Shown: in pieces, positions 17,238-26,388 of the stretch
How positions within the stretch are numbered: position 1 is the stretch's first letter
How the letters are laid out: the number at the start of each line of letters is the position of its first letter
Source: Jeotgalibacillus salarius
Lineage (GTDB): Bacteria > Bacillota > Bacilli > Bacillales > Jeotgalibacillaceae
Reading direction: 5' to 3'
DNA: 50,055 nucleotides
Assembly: GCF_004405125.1 (NCBI RefSeq)
Contig: NZ_SORX01000014.1
Coordinates: 1-50,055, forward strand
Made by a program: the position numbers and the translations under genes
Notes under the pieces: generated by a model
What the model was told of the DNA's origin: nothing
What the model saw: the letters and a program-made list of their open reading frames with translations, nothing else
Database searches by the model: none

Positions 17238-17331
17238 TTATGCCGAAACTTGGATGATCTTGTAGGTTAACGTTCGATCTCTAAGGGTAATGAGTACCGT
17301 CGACTATTTGCTTCACAAGGAGGAAACTTTC

Positions 17332-18531
17332 ATGTCAACAAAACGTCGTTTGTTTACATCCGAGTCCGTAACTGAGGGACATCCGGATAAAATCTGTGAT
17401 CAGATTTCTGATTCAATTTTAGATGCAATTCTGAAGGATGATCCGAATGCCCGCGTGGCTTGCGAAACTTCTGTTACTACAGGACTTGTACTTGTAGCAG
17501 GAGAAATCTCAACGTCTACTTATGTAGATATTCCAAAGATCGTACGTGAAACGATTAAAGAAATCGGTTATACACGTGCAAAATACGGCTTTGATGCTGA
17601 CACTTGTGCAGTACTTACTTCTATTGATGAGCAGTCGCCTGATATTGCTGCCGGAGTGGATCGTGCACTTGAAGACCGTGAAAGCCAAATGAGTGATGAA
17701 GAAATCGATTCAATCGGTGCCGGTGATCAGGGATTAATGTTTGGTTATGCAAATAACGAAACAGCTGAATTAATGCCACTGCCAATTTCACTTGCTCACA
17801 AACTTTCACGTCGTCTGACTGAAGTACGTAAAGAAGACATTCTTCCTTACCTTCGTCCGGATGGTAAGACACAGGTCACTGTTGAGTATGATGAAAATGA
17901 CAAACCGGTACGTGTCGATACAATTGTTATTTCTACACAGCATCACCCTGAAGTAAGCCTTGAACAGATCCAACGCAATTTGAAGGAACACGTAATCAAT
18001 CAGGTTGTTCCTGCTGAACTGATCGACGAGGATACTAAATATTTCATTAACCCTACAGGACGTTTTGTCATTGGCGGACCTCAGGGAGACGCAGGACTGA
18101 CAGGACGTAAAATCATCGTTGATACTTACGGTGGCTATGCACGTCACGGCGGTGGCGCATTTTCAGGTAAAGATGCAACTAAAGTTGACCGCTCAGGTGC
18201 TTATGCAGCCCGTTATGTAGCAAAAAACATTGTAGCAGCCGGTCTTGCTGATAAATGTGAAGTGCAGCTCGCATATGCAATCGGCGTTGCGCAGCCAGTA
18301 TCAATCTCAATCAATACATTTGAGACTGGTAAAGCTGACGAAGAAACACTGATCGAACTGGTCCGTAACCATTTTGACCTTCGTCCTGCCGGCATCATCA
18401 AAATGCTTGACCTTCGCCGTCCGATTTACAAGCAGACAGCTGCTTACGGACACTTCGGCCGTAATGATCTTGACCTTCCATGGGAAAGAACAGATAAGGC
18501 TGGCGTGCTTAAAAAAGAAGCGAACGTTTAA
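17332..18531 (+). CDS. metK: S-adenosylmethionine synthetase
   Basis: Makes SAM from methionine and ATP. Motifs include [20 protein letters not shown] at the N-terminus, [12 protein letters not shown] near residue 120 and [16 protein letters not shown] near residue 265. The start is ATG 17332, with an AAGGAGGAAA site; an in-frame ATG at 17290 adds an unconserved leader. The length of 399 residues is standard. Expression is controlled by the SAM riboswitch upstream. Confidence 0.97.
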   Translation: MSTKRRLFTSESVTEGHPDKICDQISDSILDAILKDDPNARVACETSVTTGLVLVAGEISTSTYVDIPKIVRETIKEIGYTRAKYGFDADTCAVLTSIDEQSPDIAAGVDRALEDRESQMSDEEIDSIGAGDQGLMFGYANNETAELMPLPISLAHKLSRRLTEVRKEDILPYLRPDGKTQVTVEYDENDKPVRVDTIVISTQHHPEVSLEQIQRNLKEHVINQVVPAELIDEDTKYFINPTGRFVIGGPQGDAGLTGRKIIVDTYGGYARHGGGAFSGKDATKVDRSGAYAARYVAKNIVAAGLADKCEVQLAYAIGVAQPVSISINTFETGKADEETLIELVRNHFDLRPAGIIKMLDLRRPIYKQTAAYGHFGRNDLDLPWERTDKAGVLKKEANV

Positions 18532-18541
18532 TAGATGAAGC

Positions 18542-18581
18542 ATCCGGTAAATATCTTTTGAGATATTTACCGGATTTTTTA
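18542..18581 (+). terminator. Terminator of metK
   Basis: ATCCGGTAAATATCT pairs with AGATATTTACCGGAT, followed by a T run. Confidence 0.92.
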
Positions 18582-18609
18582 TTGTTGGGACATAGGTCAA
18601 ATTACACTT

Positions 18610-18735
18610 TTCTGTGAAGGTGATGGCACTTTCTCCGAACCACCTGCTTTTTTCCCCGAAACCCAAAGAGCTTTCTGTGAACATTCATCAGATTTCTCCG
18701 AACACCCACCAATTTTCTCCGAACCACCACCCAAC
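18610..18735. repeat. 21-bp periodic intergenic array A
   Basis: The nonamer TTCT(CC/GT)GAA begins at 18610, 18631, 18652 (TTCCCCGAA), 18673, 18694 and 18715, six times at exactly 21-base spacing, with variable 12-base fillers rich in C and A. It follows the metK terminator and precedes topB. Both strands are open in places, but no convincing ribosome site leads into it. Confidence 0.9.
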
Positions 18736-18832
18736 CAAATAGAATAAGTGTTCGCTAACTGAGTCGCGCCATGATATGATGAATGCACAAATCCCCGATT
18801 GATGCTTCGGACAATGTTTAGGAGGAATTCCT

Positions 18833-20941
18833 TTGTTTACAGTCATTCTCGCAGAAAAACCTTCTCAGGCTAAAAGCTATGCAGACGCTTTTCAAAATTC
18901 CAGAAAAACTGATGGATATTTTCATATAGAAGATGCGCTGTTCCCTGGTGGAGCGGCAATTACATGGGGATTTGGACATTTAGTGTCCCTTGAAGAGCCT
19001 CAAAAGTATAAACCGGAGTGGAAGAGGTGGAAGCTTGAAACCCTGCCGATGATTCCGGAAGAATTCAAGTTTACAGTACCTTATGCGAAAAGAACGCAGT
19101 TTAATATTGTAAAAGGGCTCCTCAGAAAGGCTGACCAGATCGTGGTGGCTACTGATAGTGACAGAGAAGGCGAAAATATTGCCCGGTCTATTATTGAACA
19201 GGCGGGAATGATGCATAAGCCTACAAAAAGGCTGTGGATTAATTCACTTGAAAAAGATGTCATCAGAAAAGGGTTTCAGGAGCTTCGTGAGGGAGAAGAC
19301 TATCTCTCTTTATATGACGAAGCTCAGACCAGACAAGTGAGTGACTGGCTGGTCGGAATGAATATTTCCAGGCTTTATACATTGCTTTTACAGGAAAAAG
19401 GAATTGATGGACCTTTCAGTTTAGGAAGAGTCCAGACACCGACTTTATATATGATCTGGCAGCGCCAGCATGAAATCGAAAACTTCACACCTGAGCCATT
19501 TTTTCAGCTGATTGCAGATCATAAAGAAAGTGGTCTGACATTCCAGACGAAACATAAGACGACTTTTAAGAAAAAAGAAGAAGCAGAAGATACATTAAAT
19601 CAGCATCTTATTTCAGAAGGAACCGGCGCACTAGGGAAAATCATCAAGGCTGACAAAAAGCTCAAGAAAATGCAGGCACCGAGTCTCCACAGTCTGTCAT
19701 CGCTTCAGGCAAAGATGAACAGGCGCTATAAATACAGTCCATCCAACGTCCTTAAAACGGTACAGGGTTTGTACGAAAAGAAACTCGTTTCTTATCCGCG
19801 GACAGATTGTCAGTTTATTACGATGAGTGAATTCCGTTATTTATCAGGACAGCTTGACTCAATGAAGCAGGCAGCCGGTACTTCTTTTAACACTGCTCAC
19901 CCGAAACCAAGGCCGAAGTATGTGCAGGATAAAAAAGTTCAGGAACACTACGCCATTATTCCGACTAAAAAAGTGCTGACAAGAGAAAGAATTGAAAAGC
20001 TGAAGCCAATGGAAAAGAATATATATAATGAAATTCTGAACAGTACGCTCGCGATGTTTCATGAGGATTATCATTATGAGGAAACCCTGATAGATGTGGA
20101 TATCAATGCGCTGATTTTCAGTGTAAAAGGAACTGTAGAAAAAAAGCGCGGCTGGAAAGAGCTTTTTAATGAGAGTGCGAAAAAAGATACAATTTTGCCG
20201 CCATTGAAAGCAGGAGATGTCATCGAATCAGTTGTAAACATCAAAGAAGATGTGACAAAGCCCCCTAAGCCTTACACGGAAGGTCAGCTTATTACGATGA
20301 TGAAAACGGCTGGAAAAATGCTCGAAGATGAGCAGGATCAGGCAATGCTGAAAGAAGTGGAAGGAATCGGAACAGAAGCCACACGCGCATCGATAATTGA
20401 TACGTTAAAAAAACAGCAGTATATCAATGTGACAAAAAATACGGTTTCAGTAACACAAAAAGGCGTAACGCTTTGCCAGGTTATTGGCGGTACGCTGCTC
20501 AGCAGTCCGGAAATGACGGCCAGATGGGAAACGTACCTAAAGAAAATCGGCCGAAAAGAAGGCAGTCAGGAGGCATTTCTCAATAATATTGCTAAATTTA
20601 TTCAGCATATGATTGAAGAAGCACCGAAACAAATGGTTAATATAAAATCAATTGCCGGAAGCGGAACAAAAAAGTCATCCTCGATGCCGCTATGCCCAAC
20701 TTGCAAAACGGGTGTGATGGTGGACAAAGGCGGATTTTATGGATGCAGTGATTACAAAAAAGGATGTAAGCAGACATTACCGAAAATGCTGTTAAAAAAG
20801 AAAATATCAGATGCGCAAATCAAAGCACTGTGTGAGAAAGGACAGACTGGTTTGCTGAAAGGCTTCAAGAGCAAAGCAGGCAAAACGTTCAGTGCAAGGC
20901 TGATATTGAAAGAAGGAAAAATCGAAATGGCATTTAAGTAA
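18833..20941 (+). CDS. topB: DNA topoisomerase III (type IA)
   Basis: A 702-residue type IA topoisomerase for decatenation and repair intermediates. Features in order are an N-terminal TOPRIM domain (VILAEKPSQAK; TDSDREGENIA near residue 105), the active-site Tyr in KKLVSYPRTDCQFIT near residue 325, and a C-terminal zinc ribbon (CPTCKTGVMVDKGGFYGCSDYKKGC near residue 620) plus a basic tail. It starts with TTG after AGGAGGAATTCC. It lies alone between metK and a convergent antiporter gene. Confidence 0.95.
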   Translation: MFTVILAEKPSQAKSYADAFQNSRKTDGYFHIEDALFPGGAAITWGFGHLVSLEEPQKYKPEWKRWKLETLPMIPEEFKFTVPYAKRTQFNIVKGLLRKADQIVVATDSDREGENIARSIIEQAGMMHKPTKRLWINSLEKDVIRKGFQELREGEDYLSLYDEAQTRQVSDWLVGMNISRLYTLLLQEKGIDGPFSLGRVQTPTLYMIWQRQHEIENFTPEPFFQLIADHKESGLTFQTKHKTTFKKKEEAEDTLNQHLISEGTGALGKIIKADKKLKKMQAPSLHSLSSLQAKMNRRYKYSPSNVLKTVQGLYEKKLVSYPRTDCQFITMSEFRYLSGQLDSMKQAAGTSFNTAHPKPRPKYVQDKKVQEHYAIIPTKKVLTRERIEKLKPMEKNIYNEILNSTLAMFHEDYHYEETLIDVDINALIFSVKGTVEKKRGWKELFNESAKKDTILPPLKAGDVIESVVNIKEDVTKPPKPYTEGQLITMMKTAGKMLEDEQDQAMLKEVEGIGTEATRASIIDTLKKQQYINVTKNTVSVTQKGVTLCQVIGGTLLSSPEMTARWETYLKKIGRKEGSQEAFLNNIAKFIQHMIEEAPKQMVNIKSIAGSGTKKSSSMPLCPTCKTGVMVDKGGFYGCSDYKKGCKQTLPKMLLKKKISDAQIKALCEKGQTGLLKGFKSKAGKTFSARLILKEGKIEMAFK

Positions 20942-20942
20942 A

Positions 20943-20968
20943 AGAAGCAGCCCGAGGGCTGCTTTTTC
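20943..20968. terminator. Terminator after topB
   Basis: AGCAGCCC pairs with GGGCTGCT with a 2-base loop, followed by TTTTTC. It lies between convergent genes. Confidence 0.88.
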
Positions 20969-22470
20969 TATTTTGAGACTTCAGTTTTTGGACGTCTTTT
21001 TTCCAGCAGTTTTTTTACTTCTTCTTTATGCTTCGTATTTACAAGAATATAAAGAAAATCGCCTGCTTTAATTTGTGTTTCACCATAAGGACTGATCAGG
21101 TTGTCATTTCTTACAATCGCGCTGATTGTTGCCTGATGAGGAAAGTTAAGATCCTTCAGCTTTTTCCCAACGATTTCAATGTCTCTATTTGTATGGAATT
21201 GGATCATTTCAGCGTTTGCCTTTCCAATCGAGATTAGTTCGAGGGAATGGTGAGGTGTATCTTTTTTAGGTCCGACAAGGTCCAGCTTCTTTGCCACATA
21301 TGAAATCGTGGAGCCCTGAAGCAATGTCGAGGTTAAAACGATAAAGAACACGACATTAAAAAATAATTGTCCGTTTTCAAGTCCTGCTACTACAGGAAAC
21401 GTAGCAAGAACAATTGGAACAGCACCACGTAAACCAGCCCATGATATAAAGATTTTCTCTTTCATTTTGTATTTCATACCGATCACGGAAAGGAAAACAG
21501 CAATTGGGCGGGCAATGAAGATAAGGATCACAGAAAGAATAAGACCACTAATGACAATATCAAGTGAAAATAGCTGCCCGGGGAATACTAGCAGACCCAG
21601 AATAATGAACATCATAATTTGTGACATCCATGCAAATCCCTCATTGAATTGGAAAATTGAATAACGGTATGTTAATTCATTATTCCCGATGATTAAAGCA
21701 GCTACATAAACTGCAAGGAATCCGCTCCCTCCAACAATGGCAGTGATACTGTACGTTAATAGTGCAAAAGAAACTGAGAAAATTGGATAAAGACCACTGG
21801 AGTCCAGTTTGATTCTATTGAGTGCAGAAGAAGCAATTTTTCCAAGAATCAATCCGAAAGCAAGGCCGGCGCCCATTTGTAGTATAAACGAAGGAAACAA
21901 TCCCCAAATCGAAGAATTTTCATTCGTAATGAGTTCAATAAATGACAATGTGAGAAAGACAGCCATAGGATCATTTGTCCCGGATTCAGCTTCAAGTGTT
22001 GCACCCATTTTGGCTTTGATATTACGCTCTTTTAATACTGAGAATACAGCTGCAGCATCAGTCGAACCGACTATGGCACCAAAAAGAAGACCTTCAAGAA
22101 GAGTTACATCAAATATCAGATAAGCGGCATAGCCGACGATTCCTGATGTGAGAAGAACGCCTAAAGTAGCGAGTGAAAGTGAAGGGAGAGAAACGGCTTT
22201 TACTGTCTGCCACTTTGTCTGCATCCCGCCCTCAAACAGAATAATGACTAACGCCAGTATACCGATCAGCTGTGCAGCCTGTGCATCATCAAAATACACA
22301 ATTCCAAGACCATCACTGCCAATGATCATTCCGATGAGTATAAATAGAACGAGGGCGGGAAGTCCCCACTTATTAGAGAACTTTGCCACTAATACCCCTG
22401 TTACCAGCAGTAGTCCGGTTAAAAGTATAAACGAATCGATTCCGAAAGATTCAATCAGCATGACAATCAC
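20968..22470 (-). CDS. CPA1-family cation/proton antiporter with C-terminal RCK_C domain (NhaP2/CvrA-like)
   Basis: A 500-residue membrane protein with about 12-13 hydrophobic helices. The ion-binding motif is in TLEAESGTNDPMAVF (ND pair near residue 165), and SWAGLRGAVPIVLA is typical of CPA1 exchangers. From about residue 400 a soluble TrkA-C/RCK_C domain follows (LISIGKANAEMIQFH to GDFLYILVN), as in NhaP2-type K+/H+ antiporters. The GTG start is 3 bases after the ytoA stop, suggesting coupling; an ATG at codon 4 is possible. Ion specificity cannot be read from sequence. Confidence 0.88.
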   Translation of the reverse strand: MIVMLIESFGIDSFILLTGLLLVTGVLVAKFSNKWGLPALVLFILIGMIIGSDGLGIVYFDDAQAAQLIGILALVIILFEGGMQTKWQTVKAVSLPSLSLATLGVLLTSGIVGYAAYLIFDVTLLEGLLFGAIVGSTDAAAVFSVLKERNIKAKMGATLEAESGTNDPMAVFLTLSFIELITNENSSIWGLFPSFILQMGAGLAFGLILGKIASSALNRIKLDSSGLYPIFSVSFALLTYSITAIVGGSGFLAVYVAALIIGNNELTYRYSIFQFNEGFAWMSQIMMFIILGLLVFPGQLFSLDIVISGLILSVILIFIARPIAVFLSVIGMKYKMKEKIFISWAGLRGAVPIVLATFPVVAGLENGQLFFNVVFFIVLTSTLLQGSTISYVAKKLDLVGPKKDTPHHSLELISIGKANAEMIQFHTNRDIEIVGKKLKDLNFPHQATISAIVRNDNLISPYGETQIKAGDFLYILVNTKHKEEVKKLLEKRRPKTEVSK

Positions 22471-22473
22471 TCA

Positions 22474-23010
22474 TCAGGAATCATCTCCGCTTAATTTTTT
22501 CATTTCTGCTTTTTTATACAGCTGAGCTTTTTCAGCATATTCTCTGACAATGCGCTCCATATCTTTTCTGTCTTCTTCATTCACTTCACGGATGACTTTT
22601 GCCGGACGGCCGAATGCCATCATTCCTGCAGGGATTTTTTTGCCTGGCGGTACGAGACTTCCAGCGCCGACAAACGCGCCTTCACCGATTTCAGCGCCAT
22701 CAAGGATAATTGATCCCATGCCAATCAGTGCATTTTTTCTGATTGTGCAGCTGTGCAAAGTGACCTGATGACCGACTGTTACTTCATCTTCAATTACCAG
22801 AGGAAGGTCCGGACTCTGGTGCAGAACTGAAAGGTCCTGTATGTTGACTTTAGTTCCGATGATTGTAGGAGACACGTCGCCCCGTATGACAACGCCCGGC
22901 CAGACGCTGGATTCAGCACCGATCTTTATATCACCTGTTACTGTAGCTGAATGAGATATGTACACACTTTCATGAATATCAGGATGTCTATCCTTAAAAG
23001 GGAGAATCAT
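22474..23010 (-). CDS. ytoA: Gamma-class carbonic anhydrase-like hexapeptide protein YtoA
   Basis: A 178-residue left-handed beta-helix protein built of hexapeptide repeats (SATVTGDIKIGAESSVWPGVVIRGDV onward). Metal-binding histidines occur in LSVLHQ and VTVGHQVTLHSC. The C-terminal helix (REVNEEDRKDMERIVREYAEKAQLY) is typical of the gamma-CA/PaaY-like group. Whether it is an active carbonic anhydrase is unknown. AAAGGAGTG precedes the ATG; the antiporter gene follows at once. Confidence 0.9.
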   Translation of the reverse strand: MILPFKDRHPDIHESVYISHSATVTGDIKIGAESSVWPGVVIRGDVSPTIIGTKVNIQDLSVLHQSPDLPLVIEDEVTVGHQVTLHSCTIRKNALIGMGSIILDGAEIGEGAFVGAGSLVPPGKKIPAGMMAFGRPAKVIREVNEEDRKDMERIVREYAEKAQLYKKAEMKKLSGDDS

Positions 23011-23116
23011 CTTATCACTCCTTTATCTAGTTAAAAATATGTTATAGTTTATTTTATCACAGGCATTTAAAATGTCGCACATCTAAGATTTTACTTGAGA
23101 GGCGGGTGTTCCAGTC

Positions 23117-23920
23117 ATGTGGAAATGGGAAACAGATGGGATCGCTCACGGTGTGGTGGTCATCATTCATGGTGAACTTGAGCACCACGCCAGGTATGGC
23201 TGGCTGATTGAAAAATGGCGTTCAAGAGGGTTTCATGTAGTCATGGGAGATTTACCCGGACAAGGTATGGTTAAAAGAACTGAGAGAGGGCACATCGACT
23301 CTTTCAAAGAATATGAAACGGCTGTCGGGCAGTGGATCGAAGCGGCAATGCTTTTTAACCTGCCAATCTTCCTGCTCGGACACGGTTTAGGCGGACTGAT
23401 TGCAGTGAGGATGATGTATAAGAAAAACTATGAAATTGCAGGGATCATGCTATCTAACCCGACTTTTGCATATGAACATACACCATCAAAATTCAGTCAT
23501 CTGCTATCAGGAAGCTTGAATAAACTAACGCCGGAACATCGATTTGCATTTGGTTTCACAGTGCAGGATGCAACGAGAAATAGTGAAATTATAGAATTGG
23601 ATCTTGAAGACCCTATTTATGTGTCGAGAGTATCAGTGAGATGGTATCGTGAAATGCTGTTTGCGATGAAACAAACACTTGCAGAAGACAGTGAATTTCC
23701 GGATACACCACTTTTGCTCATGCAAAGCGGGGAAAATAAACTGGTTGATACAGCTGTTGCAAAGAAGTGGCTGTTAGCCCTTAATCTCACAGAGTTTCAA
23801 TTTAAGGAATGGACACAGTGCTATCACGAATTATTTAATGAACCTGAACGTGATGAAGTCTTTCATTATGCAGAATCATTTGTGAAAAACCGTTTAAGAT
23901 CAATCGGTTATGATCTTTAA
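23117..23920 (+). CDS. ytpA: YtpA-like alpha/beta hydrolase lacking catalytic residues
   Basis: A 267-residue monoacylglycerol-lipase/lysophospholipase-type protein in the ytpA position, directly upstream of ytpB. Fold landmarks are present: VVIIHGELEHHARYGW (oxyanion region), VMGDLPGQG and VSVRWYREML. But the nucleophile elbow reads GHGLGG, with Gly90 (codon GGT at 23384) where GHSMGG is expected. The acid position is Asn207 in SGENKLVD, where GxDDKLVD is expected. The presumptive His237 (CYHELFNEP) remains. The frame is intact, so it is probably a folded pseudoenzyme. B. subtilis YtpA is a lysophospholipase linked to bacilysocin. Confidence 0.85.
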   Translation: MWKWETDGIAHGVVVIIHGELEHHARYGWLIEKWRSRGFHVVMGDLPGQGMVKRTERGHIDSFKEYETAVGQWIEAAMLFNLPIFLLGHGLGGLIAVRMMYKKNYEIAGIMLSNPTFAYEHTPSKFSHLLSGSLNKLTPEHRFAFGFTVQDATRNSEIIELDLEDPIYVSRVSVRWYREMLFAMKQTLAEDSEFPDTPLLLMQSGENKLVDTAVAKKWLLALNLTEFQFKEWTQCYHELFNEPERDEVFHYAESFVKNRLRSIGYDL

Positions 23921-23963
23921 ATAAATGACTAAAAATAGATGATAGATAAAGAGGTGAGGACAT

Positions 23964-25058
23964 ATGTCAGTGCCGATCGAACCGCTGTTTTTAATGAATC
24001 AAACTTATCGAAAAGTGTTCCCTATCGTGCATAGGGAAATGCATATATGGAAACAGAAGGCTCAGAGAATAGAAAATGAAGAATGCAGGAGCCAGGCGCT
24101 TGCAAGTCTGAATGATAAAGCGTTTCACTGTGAAGGTGGCGGCATTATGTCACTTCTTGCTTTGAAGGGAAAGCGTGATGCGATCGAGTTCATTGTGGCC
24201 TATCAGACGATTAGTGATTACCTTGATAATCTTTGCGATCGCAGTACCTCTCTGGATCCCGAGGATTTCACCATGCTGCATTATGCGATGGAGGATGCGC
24301 TGACTGTAGGCGCTGTCCCGAGAGATTATTATCAGATGAGGGAAGACAGTGAAAATCATTATTTATCCGGACTCGTTTTAAGGTGTCAGGAAGTATTATC
24401 GCGTATTCCAAATTATTTGCTGATTAAGGATGAACTTCTTTTTCTTTCTAAGATCTATTGCGAACTGCAAATTCATAAGCATGTTGCTGAAGAAGAAAGA
24501 GAAGAGCGGCTCCAAAGCTGGTTTGAAACACATCGTAAAGACTTTCCTGAAATGGAATGGTTTGAATTTTCAGCCTGTACAGGGTCTACACTTGGAATTT
24601 TCTGTCTCGTTTCGTATGCGCTCAGACCAGATTTTAAGCCGGAGTATGCAGCTGTCATCCGGGAAGGTTATTTTCCATACATACAGGGGCTACATATTCT
24701 TCTGGATTATTTCATCGATCAGGAAGAAGACAGGGAAGAAGGAGATCTGAACTTCTGTTTTTACTATCAGGATCCTGAGAGCTTATTTGCACGGTTGCAG
24801 CATTTCGTGGAAGAGGCAGACCGGCATACAAACAAACTCCCGCACAGCAGATTTCATAAATTAATTAACCGGGGACTTCTTGGCGTATATCTTTCTGATG
24901 AAAAGGTGAACAATCAGAAAAAGGTAAGAATGCTCGCCAGAAAAATCATCCGTTCAAGTGGTACTGTCAGTTTATTTTTTTATGTGAATGGTCGTGCATA
25001 CAGGAGCATTATGAAGATGATGCCTGGAAATATATACTTAAAAGAAGAACGTATCTGA
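23964..25058 (+). CDS. ytpB: Tetraprenyl-beta-curcumene synthase YtpB
   Basis: A 364-residue DUF2600 class of terpene synthase that cyclises a C35 prenyl diphosphate, and acts in Bacillus sesquarterpene formation. The helical protein has an Asp-rich segment, TISDYLDNLCDRS near residue 85, and a second, LLDYFIDQEEDREEGD near residue 245. These are good candidates for Mg-diphosphate binding. AAAGAGGTGAGG precedes the ATG. It follows ytpA by 43 bases on the same strand. Confidence 0.92.
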   Translation: MSVPIEPLFLMNQTYRKVFPIVHREMHIWKQKAQRIENEECRSQALASLNDKAFHCEGGGIMSLLALKGKRDAIEFIVAYQTISDYLDNLCDRSTSLDPEDFTMLHYAMEDALTVGAVPRDYYQMREDSENHYLSGLVLRCQEVLSRIPNYLLIKDELLFLSKIYCELQIHKHVAEEEREERLQSWFETHRKDFPEMEWFEFSACTGSTLGIFCLVSYALRPDFKPEYAAVIREGYFPYIQGLHILLDYFIDQEEDREEGDLNFCFYYQDPESLFARLQHFVEEADRHTNKLPHSRFHKLINRGLLGVYLSDEKVNNQKKVRMLARKIIRSSGTVSLFFYVNGRAYRSIMKMMPGNIYLKEERI

Positions 25059-25059
25059 C

Positions 25060-25100
25060 AAGTCGAACGTTTCGCTAAGCGAAATGTTCGACTTTTTAAA
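25060..25100 (+). terminator. Terminator of ytpA-ytpB
   Basis: AAGTCGAAC-TTTCGCT pairs with AGCGAAA-GTTCGACTT, followed by TTTAAA. Confidence 0.9.
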
Positions 25101-25140
25101 TGGAATTTACAATAATGGTGATTGAGAGAGGAGTGAGCGT

Positions 25141-26142
25141 ATGTCATTGACATTAAGTATATTAGATCAATCATCCATAGCTGAAGGAGGTACTGCAGAA
25201 CAGGGGCTTAAGCAGACTGTTGAGCTGGCGCAGCTGGCGGATGAGTTAGGCTTCACACGATTTTGGGTATCAGAACATCACGATACACCTACACTCGCAG
25301 GCTCATCCCCTGAAGTACTGATTGCACATTTAGCAGCTAAAACTGAACGGATTAAAGTCGGATCCGGCGGTGTCATGCTGCCTCACTACAGCGCTTATAA
25401 AGTAGCTGAAAACTTTAAGGTGCTTGAAGGTTTGACACCGGGAAGAATTGACGTTGGTATTGGCCGTGCTCCAGGCGGGATGCCAAGAGCTTCATATGCA
25501 TTGTCTGACGGAAAACCGCGCGATGTAAACCGTTATCCTGAACAGGTGAATGAATTATTACAATACCTGCACGATGACCTGCCGGAAGATCACCCATATG
25601 GCAATATTAAAGCTACACCTGTCACCCGGACGATACCTGATCTGTGGATGCTTGGTTCAAGTCCATCTTCTGCTGCTTTGGCGGCTGAACTGGGCGTGCC
25701 ATATACTTTTGCTTTATTTATCAATGGTCAGGGAGGACCTTCTTATACGAAGCAGTATCTAAATCGTTTCAAGCCGTCAAAATATTATGACCAGCCGAAA
25801 CACTCAGTTGCTGTGTTTACAATTTGTGGTGAAACGATGGAGGACGCTGAGAGAATCGCATCAAGTCTTGATCTTTCAATGGTCATGCTTGAACAGGGCA
25901 TGGCTTCAAAAGGAACACCAAGTCCTGAAAAAGCCATGTCTTATCCATACAGCCATTTTGAAAGAATTCGTGTGCTTGAAAACAGAAAGCGCATGGTGAT
26001 TGGCGATGTTGATCACGTTGAAAAAGAGCTGCACAGACTTGCTGAGGAGTACGAAACGGATGAGATCATGCTGACGACGATCGCGTATGATTTTGAAGAT
26101 AAGCTGAATTCGTATAAGCGGATTGCGGAGAGAATGCTTTAA
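25141..26142 (+). CDS. LLM-class flavin-dependent oxidoreductase (YtmO-like)
   Basis: A 333-residue bacterial-luciferase-like monooxygenase of the MsnO8 group: N-terminal LSILDQSSIAEGGT, then FWVSEHHDTPTLAGSSPEV, GSGGVMLPHYSAYKVAENF, and DVGIGRAPGG. Such proteins use reduced flavin; the substrate is unknown. GAGAGGAGTGAGCGT precedes the ATG. It resembles B. subtilis YtmO, though at a shifted position. It is convergent with ytqB. Confidence 0.88.
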   Translation: MSLTLSILDQSSIAEGGTAEQGLKQTVELAQLADELGFTRFWVSEHHDTPTLAGSSPEVLIAHLAAKTERIKVGSGGVMLPHYSAYKVAENFKVLEGLTPGRIDVGIGRAPGGMPRASYALSDGKPRDVNRYPEQVNELLQYLHDDLPEDHPYGNIKATPVTRTIPDLWMLGSSPSSAALAAELGVPYTFALFINGQGGPSYTKQYLNRFKPSKYYDQPKHSVAVFTICGETMEDAERIASSLDLSMVMLEQGMASKGTPSPEKAMSYPYSHFERIRVLENRKRMVIGDVDHVEKELHRLAEEYETDEIMLTTIAYDFEDKLNSYKRIAERML

Positions 26143-26175
26143 GGTTTTATGAAAATTCTCAGACACCGCTGCCCC

Positions 26176-26284
26176 TTTCCATGGAGAGCTGCGCTTTCCG
26201 CACCCGGGCGGTGAGCTATCAGGCTTCGCCGTGATCATCTCACCTGTCCCTTCCTGGTGCAGGAGTCTCCGCTCTCCATTCCAA
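26176..26284 (-). repeat. Intergenic GC-rich hairpin element, copy 3
   Basis: Reverse orientation. Ends ATGGAGAGC (26180) and GCTCTCCAT (26271) are perfectly complementary. Inside are GCGCTTTCCGC, GGGCGGTGAGC, ATCTCACCTGTCCC and AGGAGTCTCC blocks. It lies between convergent genes. Confidence 0.85.
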
Positions 26285-26352
26285 GTAGCAAGTAGCAGCT
26301 GGATGTTTTTTAAAATCAGAACGACTGCACACTTAAAGGTAGATAATAAATA

Positions 26353-26387
26353 AAACAGCCATGTGATCACGAATCACATGGCTGTTA
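26353..26387 (-). terminator. Terminator of ytqA-ytqB
   Basis: AACAGCCATGTGAT pairs with ATCACATGGCTGTT; on the minus strand TTATTTATT follows. Confidence 0.9.
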
Positions 26388-26388
26388 C

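Noticed and set aside
18610-18735. CRISPR array
   Set aside because: The conserved part is only about 9 bases with 12-base fillers, far shorter than CRISPR repeats and spacers, and no cas genes are near.
18597-18788. Minus-strand frame of 63 codons through array A (heptapeptides with SEK)
   Set aside because: The GTG start has no Shine-Dalgarno, and the fillers show no protein-like conservation. Kept as a repeat, though translation is not excluded.
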